From positions 1 through 34,607 of the forward strand of contig NZ_JAFUHT010000008.1 of the NCBI RefSeq assembly GCF_017468685.1: a DNA stretch of 34,607 nucleotides, in the 5' to 3' direction. The notes beneath the pieces were generated by a model, which saw nothing but the letters and a program-made list of their open reading frames with translations, searched no databases and was not told the origin of the DNA. Within the stretch, counting starts at the first letter, position 1; each line of letters starts with the position of its first letter. This document shows, one piece after another, positions 16,765 to 25,135 of this stretch. The DNA comes from Methanobrevibacter sp. Lineage in GTDB: Archaea; Methanobacteriota; Methanobacteria; Methanobacteriales; Methanobacteriaceae. A program made the translations under genes and the position numbers.

Positions 16765-17544
16765 TTAAAATTTTCGAATGTTTATGACATCAAAGTTTTT
16801 TGAAATCTCATCGATTTGACTGTCGTTGCAGTCATAAATCCTGATGGTAACCTCATCAGTCAATGCATCAATTTTGCCTAAAATTGCATTGGCATCCTTG
16901 AGATTTTCTTTTGTAGCTTTGTTAATCAGTAACTGATTGTCATGATCACTGGTTGCAGCTTTAATGGACAATCTTTTGTCTTTGCTTAATGTATTGGTAA
17001 TATTTTGAATAACCTTGCTGTTAAGGGAATCCAGTGAAATGACAGTTGTTAACTCGTAATTTGCATTATCTGGAAGATTATCTGTTAAATCATTCAATGA
17101 TTTTATCTCTTCAGGCTTAACTTTAATTTCACATAGGTTTTTATATTTCTCGCCATTGCTTTCTAGGCTAATGTGGTCAATGTAAATGTCGGCATTTGGG
17201 ATGTTTCTGTATAATCCTGCAAGATATGTTTTGTTGTTGGATTCGATTAGCAATCGAACATCATTTCCTCCATTGTCGTCTTGCCAGACAACAGTACCGT
17301 TAAGGGTTATTCTTTCACCATTGGTTGAATTGAATCCTTCAACAGTAGCTTTTGTAATAAACCCGTCCTTATAATACTTGAGGTAGGTATCAGGTATTTT
17401 GTTAACTGTTGATTCATCAAAAGCAGTTTTTTGCAAATCGGATGAATCATCAGTGGTAATATGAACAAATGCAAATATGATTGCACCTATTACTAAAATG
17501 ATGATGATATAATCAATTATTGTGAATTTTAATTTCATAGCCAT
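16765..17544 (-). CDS. DUF4330-like exported protein
   Basis: 259 residues. One N-terminal membrane segment (KFTIIDYIIIILVIGAIIFAF) is followed by an extracytoplasmic domain of beta-rich sequence, for example TKATVEGFNSTNGERITLNGTVVW, and a C-terminal half with two similar-looking alpha/beta parts. The N-terminal layout resembles DUF4330 proteins; function unknown. A longer frame starts at TTG 17568, but this lies inside the ferredoxin gene. The ATG at 17544 follows the ferredoxin stop (17546-17548) by one base and is preferred. Coupling to a polymerase-like gene suggests a part in surface glycan assembly (inference). Confidence 0.72.
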   Translation of the reverse strand: MAMKLKFTIIDYIIIILVIGAIIFAFVHITTDDSSDLQKTAFDESTVNKIPDTYLKYYKDGFITKATVEGFNSTNGERITLNGTVVWQDDNGGNDVRLLIESNNKTYLAGLYRNIPNADIYIDHISLESNGEKYKNLCEIKVKPEEIKSLNDLTDNLPDNANYELTTVISLDSLNSKVIQNITNTLSKDKRLSIKAATSDHDNQLLINKATKENLKDANAILGKIDALTDEVTIRIYDCNDSQIDEISKNFDVINIRKF

Positions 17545-17545
17545 C

Positions 17546-17713
17546 CTATTCTTCGTATAACGCTCCAACTGGACACACGTCTACACATTCTCCACAGTTA
17601 GTGCATTTTGTTTCATCAATGATGATTGTATAAGCTCTTCTTTCAATAGCTTCTTCTAAACAAACATCAATACAATCTTCGCAAACTCCGCATTCTTCCA
17701 TATCTACTTTCAA
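17546..17713 (-). CDS. Small 2[4Fe-4S] ferredoxin
   Basis: 55 residues. Two cluster motifs are complete: CGVCEDCIDVC and CTNCGECVDVCPVG, both of the form CxxCxxCxxxC, so two [4Fe-4S] clusters are expected. The first lacks the usual Pro after the last Cys. The TTG start at 17711-17713 has GGTGT 6 bases upstream; an ATG four codons later (17701) has no such site. It is the first gene of a minus-strand operon with a DUF4330-like protein and a polysaccharide polymerase-like protein, an odd company for an electron carrier. A TATA-like sequence lies at about 17748-17760, and the iron-box repeat at 17794-17807 lies upstream of it. Confidence 0.9.
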   Translation of the reverse strand: MKVDMEECGVCEDCIDVCLEEAIERRAYTIIIDETKCTNCGECVDVCPVGALYEE

Positions 17714-17767
17714 TTAATACACCATTTAAATTTTTAAAAAAATATAATTAAATATATAACCTTTATC

Positions 17768-17776
17768 TTTATATAT
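17768..17776 (+). promoter_or_regulatory. TATA box for 17853 gene
   Basis: TTTATATAT, about 26 bases before a start near 17800 that would lie inside the iron-box repeat. Confidence 0.5.
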
Positions 17777-17793
17777 TTTTGTTGATGAAATTA

Positions 17794-17807
17794 TTAGGCT
17801 CACCTAA
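17794..17807. promoter_or_regulatory. Iron-box-like operator between divergent genes
   Basis: TTAGGCTCACCTAA: TTAGG and CCTAA arms with 4 central bases, the same geometry as the feoB boxes. It covers the start predicted for the plus-strand membrane protein gene and lies upstream of the ferredoxin promoter on the other strand. Confidence 0.6.
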
Positions 17808-17852
17808 AGTTTTTAATATTATTAACTTCAAATTATGTATTGGTGTAATTAA

Positions 17853-18206
17853 ATGATTTTTAACAAGACTGTATCCATAATTCTATCAGGTTTATTTTTC
17901 TTATTTTTGGGATTGTTGTTTTCAACAATTTCTGCAATGTTTTTACATGGAGGATTGCTTCCAGTAGTCGGTATTGTAATATTTGTAATTTTTTACTTTA
18001 TTACAAGGATGTTTTATAATTATCTGAGAAATGATGATAAATACAAGAATACTCGTCAAAGATCCAGTGATGTGCCTGGTGAAAAATATCTGATTAAAGG
18101 TGAATCAGATCCTAAGAAGGTATTTATTGTAATATGGGTTATTGTGATATTAATATTGACTTCAGTTTCACTATGGTTATATTCATTTAACAATGGTTTG
18201 GTTTGA
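17853..18206 (+). CDS. Small membrane protein with three predicted helices
   Basis: 117 residues. Hydrophobic segments at about 7-30, 34-55 and 90-111, with a charged stretch rich in Arg/Lys/Asp (56-88) between the second and third. I do not recognise the family. The ATG at 17853 follows GGTG with 7 bases between. An iron-box-like repeat covers its predicted transcription start, so it may belong to the same regulon as feoA and feoB and could have a part in metal handling (inference). It ends 69 bp before tRNA-Leu. Confidence 0.75.
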   Translation: MIFNKTVSIILSGLFFLFLGLLFSTISAMFLHGGLLPVVGIVIFVIFYFITRMFYNYLRNDDKYKNTRQRSSDVPGEKYLIKGESDPKKVFIVIWVIVILILTSVSLWLYSFNNGLV

Positions 18207-18238
18207 AATCATTGAAAAATTGTCATATGACCATAACA

Positions 18239-18246
18239 TTTATATA
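18239..18246 (+). promoter_or_regulatory. TATA box of tRNA-Leu
   Basis: TTTATATA in the context ACATTTATATA, 29 bases before the mature tRNA 5' end. A useful local standard for promoter strength. Confidence 0.7.
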
Positions 18247-18274
18247 GTAGGTCTGCACATAATAAGTATTATAT

Positions 18275-18357
18275 GCATGGGTGCCCGAGCGGCCAAAGGG
18301 GAAGGACTTAAGATCCTTTGGCATAGGCCTTCGAGGGTTCGAATCCCTTCCCATGCA
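18275..18357 (+). tRNA. tRNA-Leu (anticodon TAA)
   Basis: Acceptor arms GCATGGG (18275-18281) and CCCATGC (18350-18356) pair fully, with discriminator A at 18357. The anticodon arm is AAGGA-CTTAAGA-TCCTT, giving anticodon TAA. A long variable arm confirms the type II tRNA form expected for leucine. The T arm GAGGG-TTCGAAT-CCCTT closes with one G-T pair. No CCA is encoded, and there is no intron. Confidence 0.96.
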
Positions 18358-18391
18358 CTACTTATATTTTTTAAATAATTTTTCCGATAAT

Positions 18392-18464
18392 GCCTTAGTG
18401 GCTCAGGTGGTAGAGCGCTACCTTGGTAAGGTAGAAGTCGGGGGTTCGAATCCCCCCTAAGGCT
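18392..18464 (+). tRNA. tRNA-Thr (anticodon GGT)
   Basis: Acceptor arms GCCTTAG (18392-18398) and CTAAGGC (18457-18463), discriminator T at 18464. Anticodon arm CTACC-TTGGTAA-GGTAG gives GGT. T loop TTCGAAT with a 5-bp G/C stem. No encoded CCA, no intron. It lies 34 bp after tRNA-Leu and may be made in the same transcript. T-rich sequence follows directly. Confidence 0.96.
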
Positions 18465-18589
18465 TTTAACTGTTTTTAATGATTTTAACTATTAGATAAT
18501 ATTTACCTTAAAGTTTAATTACTTTAAAAATTATAAGTATATGATGAAAATTTTATTTTTTTAATAAATTATTTAAGGGGAAAATTTTT

Positions 18590-19462
18590 ATGAATTATAA
18601 AAAACTTATACTAGTAGGTTGTATTTCAGCATTTGTTGCTGTTTTAACTTCTGTTTTGGGAGTTGCAGGTACTGTTATAGGTTCAGTTATTTCATCTGTT
18701 CTTTATAATATGCTTTCAGAAGCTTTGGAAAAACCTGTCACCTCAGCTACATTCAGTACAAATTTTGAATGGGAAATTGCTTATATATTTCCATTAGCTG
18801 TTATAGGATTAATTCAGTTACTATTAATTTTCGCCATGCTTTCTGAATTTGGAATATTGCCTTCCACATTCCTTAATGCTTATTTGTCACTGCAGCATGT
18901 TGCAGACAATAATCTGTATAGGATTTTAGGTTTGGCTATGCTTGTCATAAGTGCATATCCTCTGGTTGTTAAGCCTGACATTATTAAAAAATCCCATGGG
19001 GCAATCATTGCCTTTGTCGGTTTGATCTTTTTGGCTAGAGGATTTGTGGATTTGGGAAACTCTATCACAAACATGTATGACATAGTTTTTATCTATTTTG
19101 ATTTCCCGATTGCCATTATAGCATTGCTGTTGATTTTATTTGTGATATATAAAATTTTATTGTCTGCCAGGGAATCTGAAAGGGAGTTTAAACTTGTAAA
19201 ACATCAAATTAATCAGGAAAACTTTTCCAAAGATAATATTAAAAAGGTTCATCATTCAAATAAACACGAAGATTTTGATTATGAACACAAAAGACAGAGC
19301 ATTCGTGTAAAGGATCATAAACCAATTAATAAATCCAGTTTGGATAGCAATGTTAAATTCAGCAATCAAATCGATGATGAAAAATCCCATGGGGGAATTA
19401 ATGAATCTTCTGATAAAATTCATTTTGAATCTAATGATTTATTGGATGATTATAAGAAGTAG
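18590..19462 (+). CDS. Membrane protein with long hydrophilic tail, unknown
   Basis: 290 residues. About five hydrophobic segments occupy residues 7 to 190 (near 7-38, 63-84, 109-127, 138-155, 165-190). The last 100 residues are very hydrophilic, rich in Lys, His, Asp and Ser, and probably disordered in the cytoplasm. I do not recognise the family. GGGG at 18578-18581 stands 8 bases before the ATG at 18590. The HTH-PhoU gene starts 8 bases after the stop, so the two are probably one operon. A role as membrane partner of the regulator is inference. Confidence 0.75.
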   Translation: MNYKKLILVGCISAFVAVLTSVLGVAGTVIGSVISSVLYNMLSEALEKPVTSATFSTNFEWEIAYIFPLAVIGLIQLLLIFAMLSEFGILPSTFLNAYLSLQHVADNNLYRILGLAMLVISAYPLVVKPDIIKKSHGAIIAFVGLIFLARGFVDLGNSITNMYDIVFIYFDFPIAIIALLLILFVIYKILLSARESEREFKLVKHQINQENFSKDNIKKVHHSNKHEDFDYEHKRQSIRVKDHKPINKSSLDSNVKFSNQIDDEKSHGGINESSDKIHFESNDLLDDYKK

Positions 19463-19470
19463 TGTGTAAT

Positions 19471-20355
19471 ATGAGCAAACGAGACAAAACATTAAAAGAC
19501 ATTCTTGATTTGATTTTATATGAAAATCCATCCACTCAGGAAGAAATAGCAGAAAAACTAGGTATCACTCGTCGATATGTTACTCAGCTTTTACAACCGT
19601 TAGTAAAAGACGGTACAGTTAAAAGAGCATATATGATTGATTTAAAAAGCTATGAGAAAGTTGTAGAATCCGGTGATTATGTTACAACTAAAAATACTAC
19701 TGGTAATGTTTTAATTAATGATATGCTGGCAAATATGGCTCGTCATGTTCATTCACAGTTGGAAACTTCATTCGATGCTGTTTTGGAGTATGATGAAGTT
19801 AAGGCTAATAAAGCATTGGAAATGGATTTTGCTACAAACAATATGGTTGAAAAAGTCAGAACCTCTGTTGAAACAATTGTAAGTATTAATAAACATTCTG
19901 AAATATCAAAATCGTTACTTTACAATGAGATTGCTTATGATTTGGAAAGAATTGGGGATTACTGTGGCCATATTGCGAAATTTGTCATCAATGATATTTA
20001 TGAAGTGGATGATAATGTTTTAAAGAAATTGAAAAAAATGTATAAAACTGCTCAATCAATGATTACTTTAGCAATTAAGGCTTTCATTGAGGGTAAAACC
20101 GAGTTAAAAGATGATTTGATGGAATTAGAAGAAACAATTCATATCATGCAGTCTAAAGCTATCAATCTTATTGCCACTCAAATGGCTGAAAGTTCATTTG
20201 ATGAAAAAGAGCGTTCAAATTATTTTATATATTTGTTCAGACTTATTAAGGCATTTAAAAGAATTGGTGATATTTCCGTTGAAATGATGGATGTTGCTGT
20301 TGAATTTCATGATAATATCCCAAGACCAACAACTCCAAGAACATTCAGGCAATAG
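19471..20355 (+). CDS. HTH-PhoU fusion, phosphate-uptake-type regulator
   Basis: About 294 residues. The N terminus (about 5-65) is a winged helix-turn-helix: TQEEIAEKLGITRRYVTQLLQPLVKDG. The rest holds two PhoU three-helix repeats with the metal-binding E/DxxRIGD motifs (DLERIGDYCGHI and FKRIGDISVEM). The fusion suggests a DNA-binding regulator that senses phosphate-transporter state or metals. No pst transport genes are near. A GTG at 19462 would add three codons and overlap the preceding stop; the ATG at 19471 is preferred. A terminator follows. Confidence 0.9.
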   Translation: MSKRDKTLKDILDLILYENPSTQEEIAEKLGITRRYVTQLLQPLVKDGTVKRAYMIDLKSYEKVVESGDYVTTKNTTGNVLINDMLANMARHVHSQLETSFDAVLEYDEVKANKALEMDFATNNMVEKVRTSVETIVSINKHSEISKSLLYNEIAYDLERIGDYCGHIAKFVINDIYEVDDNVLKKLKKMYKTAQSMITLAIKAFIEGKTELKDDLMELEETIHIMQSKAINLIATQMAESSFDEKERSNYFIYLFRLIKAFKRIGDISVEMMDVAVEFHDNIPRPTTPRTFRQ

Positions 20356-20361
20356 GTTTTA

Positions 20362-20401
20362 ACTTTGTGTGGTGAGCACAAAGTAATTATTTTTTTTTTT
20401 T
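20362..20401 (+). terminator. Terminator of HTH-PhoU gene
   Basis: ACTTTGTG (20362-20369) pairs with CACAAAGT (20377-20384) around a 7-base loop and is followed by a long T run ending at 20401. It faces the convergent fumarase gene, whose stop codon lies in the T run. Confidence 0.8.
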
Positions 20402-21242
20402 ATTCATCGTAAATTCTTGTTGTGGCATGTCTGTCTGCCCAGCATTGGATGCAAACACCAATCGGAAGGCCTGCAGTATGAGTATGTGATTTTAAGATTT
20501 TCACATCTAATGTTGTTGTCTTACCGCCCAATCCCATAGGTCCGATTCCTGATGCATTAATTTCTTCTAAGATTTCTTCTTCAAGTTTTGCAATTTGGGG
20601 ATCAGGGTTTCTTTCACCGACTTTTCCAAGCAATGCTTTTTTACCTAATTTTAAACACAAATCGGAGGTTCCTCCAATTCCAACTCCAACAACTGTTGGG
20701 GGACATGGTTTTCCTTTTGCTTTAAGGACAGACTCTACAACAAACTCTTTTATGCCTTCAATTCCTTCAGCAGGCAATGCCATTTTTAGGGCATTGTTGT
20801 TTTCTGAACCGAATCCTTTTGGTAAAATGGTTATTTCTAGATAATCTTCATCTATTAGCTCTATATCTATTGGTGGAATGTAGTCTCCGACATTAATGTT
20901 GGTGTTTTCACGTGTAAGTGGATCTACAATATTCGGTCTGATTGGCACGTCAGTTGTTGCTTTTTTGATTCCTTCTTCAATTCCTTCACGCAAGTTTTCA
21001 ACTTCAACATTACCCAACTTTACAAAAACAACAGGCAAACCTGTATCTTGACACATTGGAATGCCTTTTTCTTCAGCAAGTTCAATATTTTTTAAAATAG
21101 CTTCAATATTTAACCTTGCAAGTTCATGTTCTTCAATTTTAAGTGCATCTTCAAGTGATTTTTTTACATCATCACCAAGAACGATAACTGCCTGTTTGTA
21201 AAGTTCATAAACAGTATCTTTAATAATATCTTTAGTAATCAA
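20400..21242 (-). CDS. Class I fumarate hydratase, alpha (N-terminal) subunit
   Basis: 280 residues, the size of the split N-terminal subunit of oxygen-sensitive [4Fe-4S] fumarases. Cys64 in MCQDTG, Cys180 in GKPCPP and CIQC (264/267) are the candidate cluster ligands; [19 protein letters not shown] and [18 protein letters not shown] are family signatures. With a beta subunit, not in this window, it interconverts fumarate and malate in the incomplete reductive citric acid cycle that starts from Por-made pyruvate. The start is TTG 21242 with AAGGG 8 bases upstream; the N terminus matches family members. It lies 51 bp after porF on the same strand and may be the last gene of the por operon. Confidence 0.93.
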   Translation of the reverse strand: MITKDIIKDTVYELYKQAVIVLGDDVKKSLEDALKIEEHELARLNIEAILKNIELAEEKGIPMCQDTGLPVVFVKLGNVEVENLREGIEEGIKKATTDVPIRPNIVDPLTRENTNINVGDYIPPIDIELIDEDYLEITILPKGFGSENNNALKMALPAEGIEGIKEFVVESVLKAKGKPCPPTVVGVGIGGTSDLCLKLGKKALLGKVGERNPDPQIAKLEEEILEEINASGIGPMGLGGKTTTLDVKILKSHTHTAGLPIGVCIQCWADRHATTRIYDE

Positions 21243-21293
21243 AATAAAACCCTTTATAAAATTATTTAATGTTATTTTTGATTTTTGAAATAT

Positions 21294-21533
21294 TTATATG
21301 TTAATAACATTGATTGGGCAAACTTCAACGCAATCTCTGCAAAGGTTGCATTTTTTTGAATTAATGGTAATAGCTCCACCTAAAACTTCAATAGCATTCT
21401 GCTTGCAGACTTTCATACATGGCGCATCTGATGGTTGGCAGTGCATACAAAATAAGGTTGGAGTGTCAACATTTGGTGTTTGTTGACAGCTTCCGCAGGT
21501 TGTACAAGTTGTACAGTTACCTGAATTGAACAT
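21294..21533 (-). CDS. porF: PorF-type ferredoxin of pyruvate oxidoreductase cluster
   Basis: 79 residues with CMHC-x4-C-x3-C and CNLCRDCVEVCP motifs, which suggest two [4Fe-4S] clusters, plus an N-terminal run CTTCTTCGSC that could bind a metal or serve another role. As the last of six genes in por order it matches the small PorF protein of methanogens, thought to carry electrons to or from pyruvate:ferredoxin oxidoreductase. It starts 4 bases after the porE stop. The assignment of E versus F rests on gene order. Confidence 0.82.
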   Translation of the reverse strand: MFNSGNCTTCTTCGSCQQTPNVDTPTLFCMHCQPSDAPCMKVCKQNAIEVLGGAITINSKKCNLCRDCVEVCPINVINI

Positions 21534-21537
21534 AATT

Positions 21538-22038
21538 TTAATCTTCTAAGACAAGTCTTGCTCTTGCTTGACTTGTAATGACATGAACAAAGCCACCTTT
21601 TTTACTGTCAGGTTCGTATAATCCAGCCATTTTAGCCAAATATTTTTCTTGATTTTTAGATTTGACTTTAGCAGGGTCAACAACACTGATAGCTCTTTTT
21701 GTACAAGCTTTGATACATGCAGGTCCTTCTTCTCTATCAGCACAGAGGTCACATTTTTCAGCGATATTTGCTTCAAAGGTCATTGCACCAAATGGACAAG
21801 CCATAACACACAATCCGCAACCGATACATTTTTCTGTGTTAACTCCTTCATCGGTTACAGCTTCTGTAGGACAGATTGTTATACATGGTGCACTTTCGCA
21901 GTGTTGACATACAATGGAATAAAAAGAAGAATGGTATTCTACAATTTTTATTCTACTAGATTTATGAACTGATGCACACATGTTTTCACAATTCATACAT
22001 CCGTCACATAAATTACTGTTAACAGAAATTTTTTCCAT
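21538..22038 (-). CDS. porE: PorE-type four-cluster ferredoxin
   Basis: 166 residues, HycB/DmsB-like. Four cysteine groups are seen: CDGCMNCENMC, CQHCESAPCITICP, CIGCGLCVMACP and CDLCADREEGPACIKAC, enough for four [4Fe-4S] clusters. Such PorE proteins accompany Por in methanogens, where work in Methanococcus showed PorE and PorF to matter for pyruvate oxidoreductase function. GGTGA lies 4 bases before the ATG at 22036-22038. Between porB and porF with short gaps. Confidence 0.88.
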   Translation of the reverse strand: MEKISVNSNLCDGCMNCENMCASVHKSSRIKIVEYHSSFYSIVCQHCESAPCITICPTEAVTDEGVNTEKCIGCGLCVMACPFGAMTFEANIAEKCDLCADREEGPACIKACTKRAISVVDPAKVKSKNQEKYLAKMAGLYEPDSKKGGFVHVITSQARARLVLED

Positions 22039-22047
22039 TGTATCACC

Positions 22048-22917
22048 TTATAAACCTAATTCTTCACACTCTGCATCAACATATTTTTGGATTTTTTCAA
22101 TGAGTTCATCATCCAAGTGTCTGAATCTTTTTTGTGGTGCTAAATATTCTTTTACAGGTTTTCTTTCTTCAGGTCTGTAAGTGATTTCAAATTTACCATC
22201 AACGATTTCATATAAAATCCAAGATCCAGTTTCAACAGCTAATCTACCCATTTCAATAGTTTTTTCTGAAGGATATCCCCAACCAGTAGTACATGGTTGT
22301 TGTAAGTGGATATATGCAGGACCTTTAGTTTCTGCAGCCTTTTTCACTTTGTTAACATAATCTTCAGGATATGCGATTGATGCGGTAGCTACATATGGAA
22401 TTCCGTGTGCTGCCATAATCATAGGCATGTTTTTCTTAGGTTTGTCTTCACCGAAACTTGCACTTCCTTTTGGTGAAGTAGTAGTGGTTGCACCGAAAGG
22501 TGTTGCTCCACTTCTTTGAATACCTGTGTTCATGTAAGCTTCGTTATCATAACAGATGTAGGTCATGTTGTGGCCTCTTTCCATAGCTCCGGATAATGAT
22601 TGTAAACCGATATCTACAGTTCCTCCGTCACCACCGAAAGCAACAACATTTACATCATCTTTTCCTTGAATTCTAAGTGCACTTTCCACACCAGATGCAA
22701 CAGCACCTGAGTTTTCAAATGCTACGTGAATGAATGGAATTTCCCATGCAGTTTCCGGATATGGTGTAGTCATAACTTCAAGACATCCGGTAGCGGAAAT
22801 AGCTACAGTATTTTCACCTAATGCATTTAATGCTAATTTAACTGCAATAGATGCTCCACAACCAGCACAACCTCTGTGTCCTGGTGCTAATAAATTTTTA
22901 TCAGGAATGTCCACCAT
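22048..22917 (-). CDS. porB: Pyruvate:ferredoxin oxidoreductase beta subunit
   Basis: 289 residues. [11 protein letters not shown] near residues 14-23 supplies the first two cluster cysteines, and later ones lie in ISATGCLEV and QQPCTTGW. The thiamine-diphosphate site is the [20 protein letters not shown] region with [18 protein letters not shown] after it. This subunit, with PorA, makes pyruvate from acetyl-CoA and CO2 with reduced ferredoxin. The gene abuts porA (start ATG 22917, two bases from the porA stop). Confidence 0.96.
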   Translation of the reverse strand: MVDIPDKNLLAPGHRGCAGCGASIAVKLALNALGENTVAISATGCLEVMTTPYPETAWEIPFIHVAFENSGAVASGVESALRIQGKDDVNVVAFGGDGGTVDIGLQSLSGAMERGHNMTYICYDNEAYMNTGIQRSGATPFGATTTTSPKGSASFGEDKPKKNMPMIMAAHGIPYVATASIAYPEDYVNKVKKAAETKGPAYIHLQQPCTTGWGYPSEKTIEMGRLAVETGSWILYEIVDGKFEITYRPEERKPVKEYLAPQKRFRHLDDELIEKIQKYVDAECEELGL

Positions 22918-22919
22918 TT

Positions 22920-24068
22920 TTATTCCTCCTTAAGTCCAATCCATGTGACGTCTTTTTCAGGCACATTTTTGGTTTTTTCATAAATTTCATGTATTGATTC
23001 AGGAGTGATGTCTCTTCCACCTAAACCAGTAATGAATCCGTAGATTTCTTTATCAATTTTAACTTTCATATCAGCATATAATGCTCCACCAATTCCGAAG
23101 GAGAAGTTTTTATCAACAACAGCTATTTTATCACAGTCTTTAACAACTTCATTGATAGCATCAACTGGGAATGGTCTGTAAGCTCTGATTTTAAGTAAAC
23201 CAACTTTTTCGCCTTTAGCTCTTAGTTCATCAACAATAACTCTAATGGTACTGCAGAGTGAACCCATTGCGACAAAGATAATTTCTGCATCGTCAGTTTT
23301 GTACGGTTCAACAAGACCATATTTTCTTCCAAAAATTTCAGCGAATTCATCGCAGGTTTTCTGGATTACATCAATGGAATTGGTCATTGCAACTTCCATG
23401 TCATGTCTTGCTTCCATATAATACTCAGGATCTGCAAAACTACCAATTGTCATTGGTTCTTTTGGATCGATATATGAATGTTTAGGAACATATGGAGGTA
23501 AAAATTTATCTACATCTTCCTGTTCTGGAATTTCAACAGGTTCTACTGTGTGAGTTAAGATAAATCCATCTAAACATACCATGGAAGGTAGTAAGATATC
23601 AGGATTTTCTGAAACTTTGTATGCCATTAAGGTTGTATCTAATGCTTCTTGTGCATCTTCAACGTAAATTTGTAACCATCCAGCATCTCTTTGTGCAATG
23701 GAATCTTGTTGATCGTTCCATATGTTTAAAGGTGCTGAAATTGCTCTGTTTGCATCAGCTAAAACGAAAGGTGTTCTCATACCTGCTGCTGCAAATAATA
23801 TTTCGTGCATTAACATTAATCCTTGTGAAGATGTTGCTGTAAATACTCTTACTCCTGCACCACTTGCTCCGACAGCCGCACTTATTGCACTGTGTTCGGA
23901 TTCTACTTTAACGTATTTAGCATCAATTTTTTCATCAGCAACATATTGTGCTAAGTATTCGGAAATTGTAGTTTGCGGGGTAATTGGATAAACAGGAATA
24001 ACTTGTGGTTTAGCTAATCTTACAGCTTCTGCAACTGCTTTATTTGAGGTCATTACTTCTTTTACCAT
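22920..24068 (-). CDS. porA: Pyruvate:ferredoxin oxidoreductase alpha subunit
   Basis: 382 residues, full length. The family features [16 protein letters not shown] (near 26-41), the domain with [30 protein letters not shown], and the C-terminal [34 protein letters not shown] are all present. It forms the substrate-binding part of the PorGDAB complex. Gap to porD is 13 bases. The PorA identity rather than another 2-oxoacid oxidoreductase is supported by the porG-D-A-B order with E and F behind it. Confidence 0.96.
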   Translation of the reverse strand: MVKEVMTSNKAVAEAVRLAKPQVIPVYPITPQTTISEYLAQYVADEKIDAKYVKVESEHSAISAAVGASGAGVRVFTATSSQGLMLMHEILFAAAGMRTPFVLADANRAISAPLNIWNDQQDSIAQRDAGWLQIYVEDAQEALDTTLMAYKVSENPDILLPSMVCLDGFILTHTVEPVEIPEQEDVDKFLPPYVPKHSYIDPKEPMTIGSFADPEYYMEARHDMEVAMTNSIDVIQKTCDEFAEIFGRKYGLVEPYKTDDAEIIFVAMGSLCSTIRVIVDELRAKGEKVGLLKIRAYRPFPVDAINEVVKDCDKIAVVDKNFSFGIGGALYADMKVKIDKEIYGFITGLGGRDITPESIHEIYEKTKNVPEKDVTWIGLKEE

Positions 24069-24081
24069 CTAATCACTCTCT

Positions 24082-24324
24082 TTATTCTTTTACCATTTCG
24101 ATTGCATCTGAAGGACATTCGTATGCGCAAATTCCACATCCTTTACAGTAATCGTAATCAATATCATGTTGTTTGTTTACACAGGAATCCGGACAAAATA
24201 AAATACAATTGTCACAATCAATACATTTTTCCTTATCTAAAACAGGTTTGAAAGTTCTCCAACTACCGGTTTTATTGTTTTTTGTATTTCCTGGTGTTTT
24301 AATTACACATCCTATATTAACCAT
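24082..24324 (-). CDS. porD: Pyruvate:ferredoxin oxidoreductase delta subunit
   Basis: 80 residues, ferredoxin-like, with [15 protein letters not shown] and [12 protein letters not shown] motifs for two [4Fe-4S] clusters. The N terminus with [11 protein letters not shown] is usual for PorD. It carries electrons between ferredoxin and the catalytic subunits. GGTGA at 5 bases before the ATG; 12 bases after porG. Confidence 0.95.
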   Translation of the reverse strand: MVNIGCVIKTPGNTKNNKTGSWRTFKPVLDKEKCIDCDNCILFCPDSCVNKQHDIDYDYCKGCGICAYECPSDAIEMVKE

Positions 24325-24336
24325 TATCTCACCTTT

Positions 24337-24858
24337 TTATCCCATCTCGTAAGCTTTTTTAGTAGCTTCGGCATTTAATTCTCCAATTTTTCCAGGGAAT
24401 GTTTCTTTAATAACTTCAAGAAGGGAATCGATACTTACTACTCCAGTTTTTTTAGCAAAGTATCCTAGGATAATTGTATTTACAATGTTACGTCCTAACA
24501 TATCTAATGCGATACCTGTTGCATCAATATCGTGAACTTTATGTTCTCCACTACCTTTAAATTCGGTAGTATTAATAATTACTTCTGTATTGTCTTTAAT
24601 TCCTGAAAATACATCTACCACATTTAATAATCCGTCATCTAAAACCAATACGTAGTCTGGGTTGTAGACTTGGTATCTCATTTGGATTGGCTCATCATCA
24701 ATTCTTGTGAAAGCCATAACTGGAGCTCCTCTACGTTCAACTCCAAAGAATGGGAAAGCTTGAACAGATTTTCCGTCTTTAAATGCAGCTTTTGCCAAAA
24801 TTTCTGCGGCGGTAACGGAACCTTGTCCACCTCTACCATGAAAACGAATTTCAATCAT
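24337..24858 (-). CDS. porG: Pyruvate:ferredoxin oxidoreductase gamma subunit
   Basis: 173 residues. The start [20 protein letters not shown] and the [19 protein letters not shown] segment are signatures of the gamma subunit of 2-oxoacid:ferredoxin oxidoreductases. It is the first gene of porGDABEF, with the strong ribosome binding site GGAGGAG (plus-strand 24864-24870) 5 bases before the ATG. A minus-strand TATA-like TTTATATATTT lies at about 24908-24918. The binding site is complementary over nine bases to the loop of the candidate small RNA at 8297-8522. Confidence 0.96.
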   Translation of the reverse strand: MIEIRFHGRGGQGSVTAAEILAKAAFKDGKSVQAFPFFGVERRGAPVMAFTRIDDEPIQMRYQVYNPDYVLVLDDGLLNVVDVFSGIKDNTEVIINTTEFKGSGEHKVHDIDATGIALDMLGRNIVNTIILGYFAKKTGVVSIDSLLEVIKETFPGKIGELNAEATKKAYEMG

Positions 24859-24862
24859 TAAT

Positions 24863-24871
24863 TCTCCTCCA
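24863..24871 (-). promoter_or_regulatory. porG: porG ribosome binding site, possible sRNA target
   Basis: Minus-strand TGGAGGAGA. It is the exact reverse complement of TCTCCTCCA in the third loop of the candidate RNA (plus-strand positions 8323-8331). Pairing would hide the Shine-Dalgarno sequence. The complement of an SD is partly generic, so this is suggestive only. Confidence 0.4.
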
Positions 24872-25135
24872 TATATTTATCATGTATAATCATTATAAAT
24901 TACAAAATATATAAATTTTATGTTAAAATTTATTTTTTGAATAATTTTGTTTAAATTTTCTTGTTTTAATCTTTTGTTTTTTGCCAATTTTTTTAATAAA
25001 TCTTTTAATATTTACAATTAATTTCTATACAATTTTAACATCTTTTCTTATAAAATGGATATTTTTAAGAAAAATTATTTAAATTAAACTAATATAATAA
25101 TATATTATAATAAAAAAATTTGGTTGGAATTTTTC

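Noticed and set aside
21546-21776. Frameshifted second copy of a ferredoxin in the porE region
   Set aside because: It is a +1/-1 shadow of porE; the porE frame itself is intact with all four cysteine groups.
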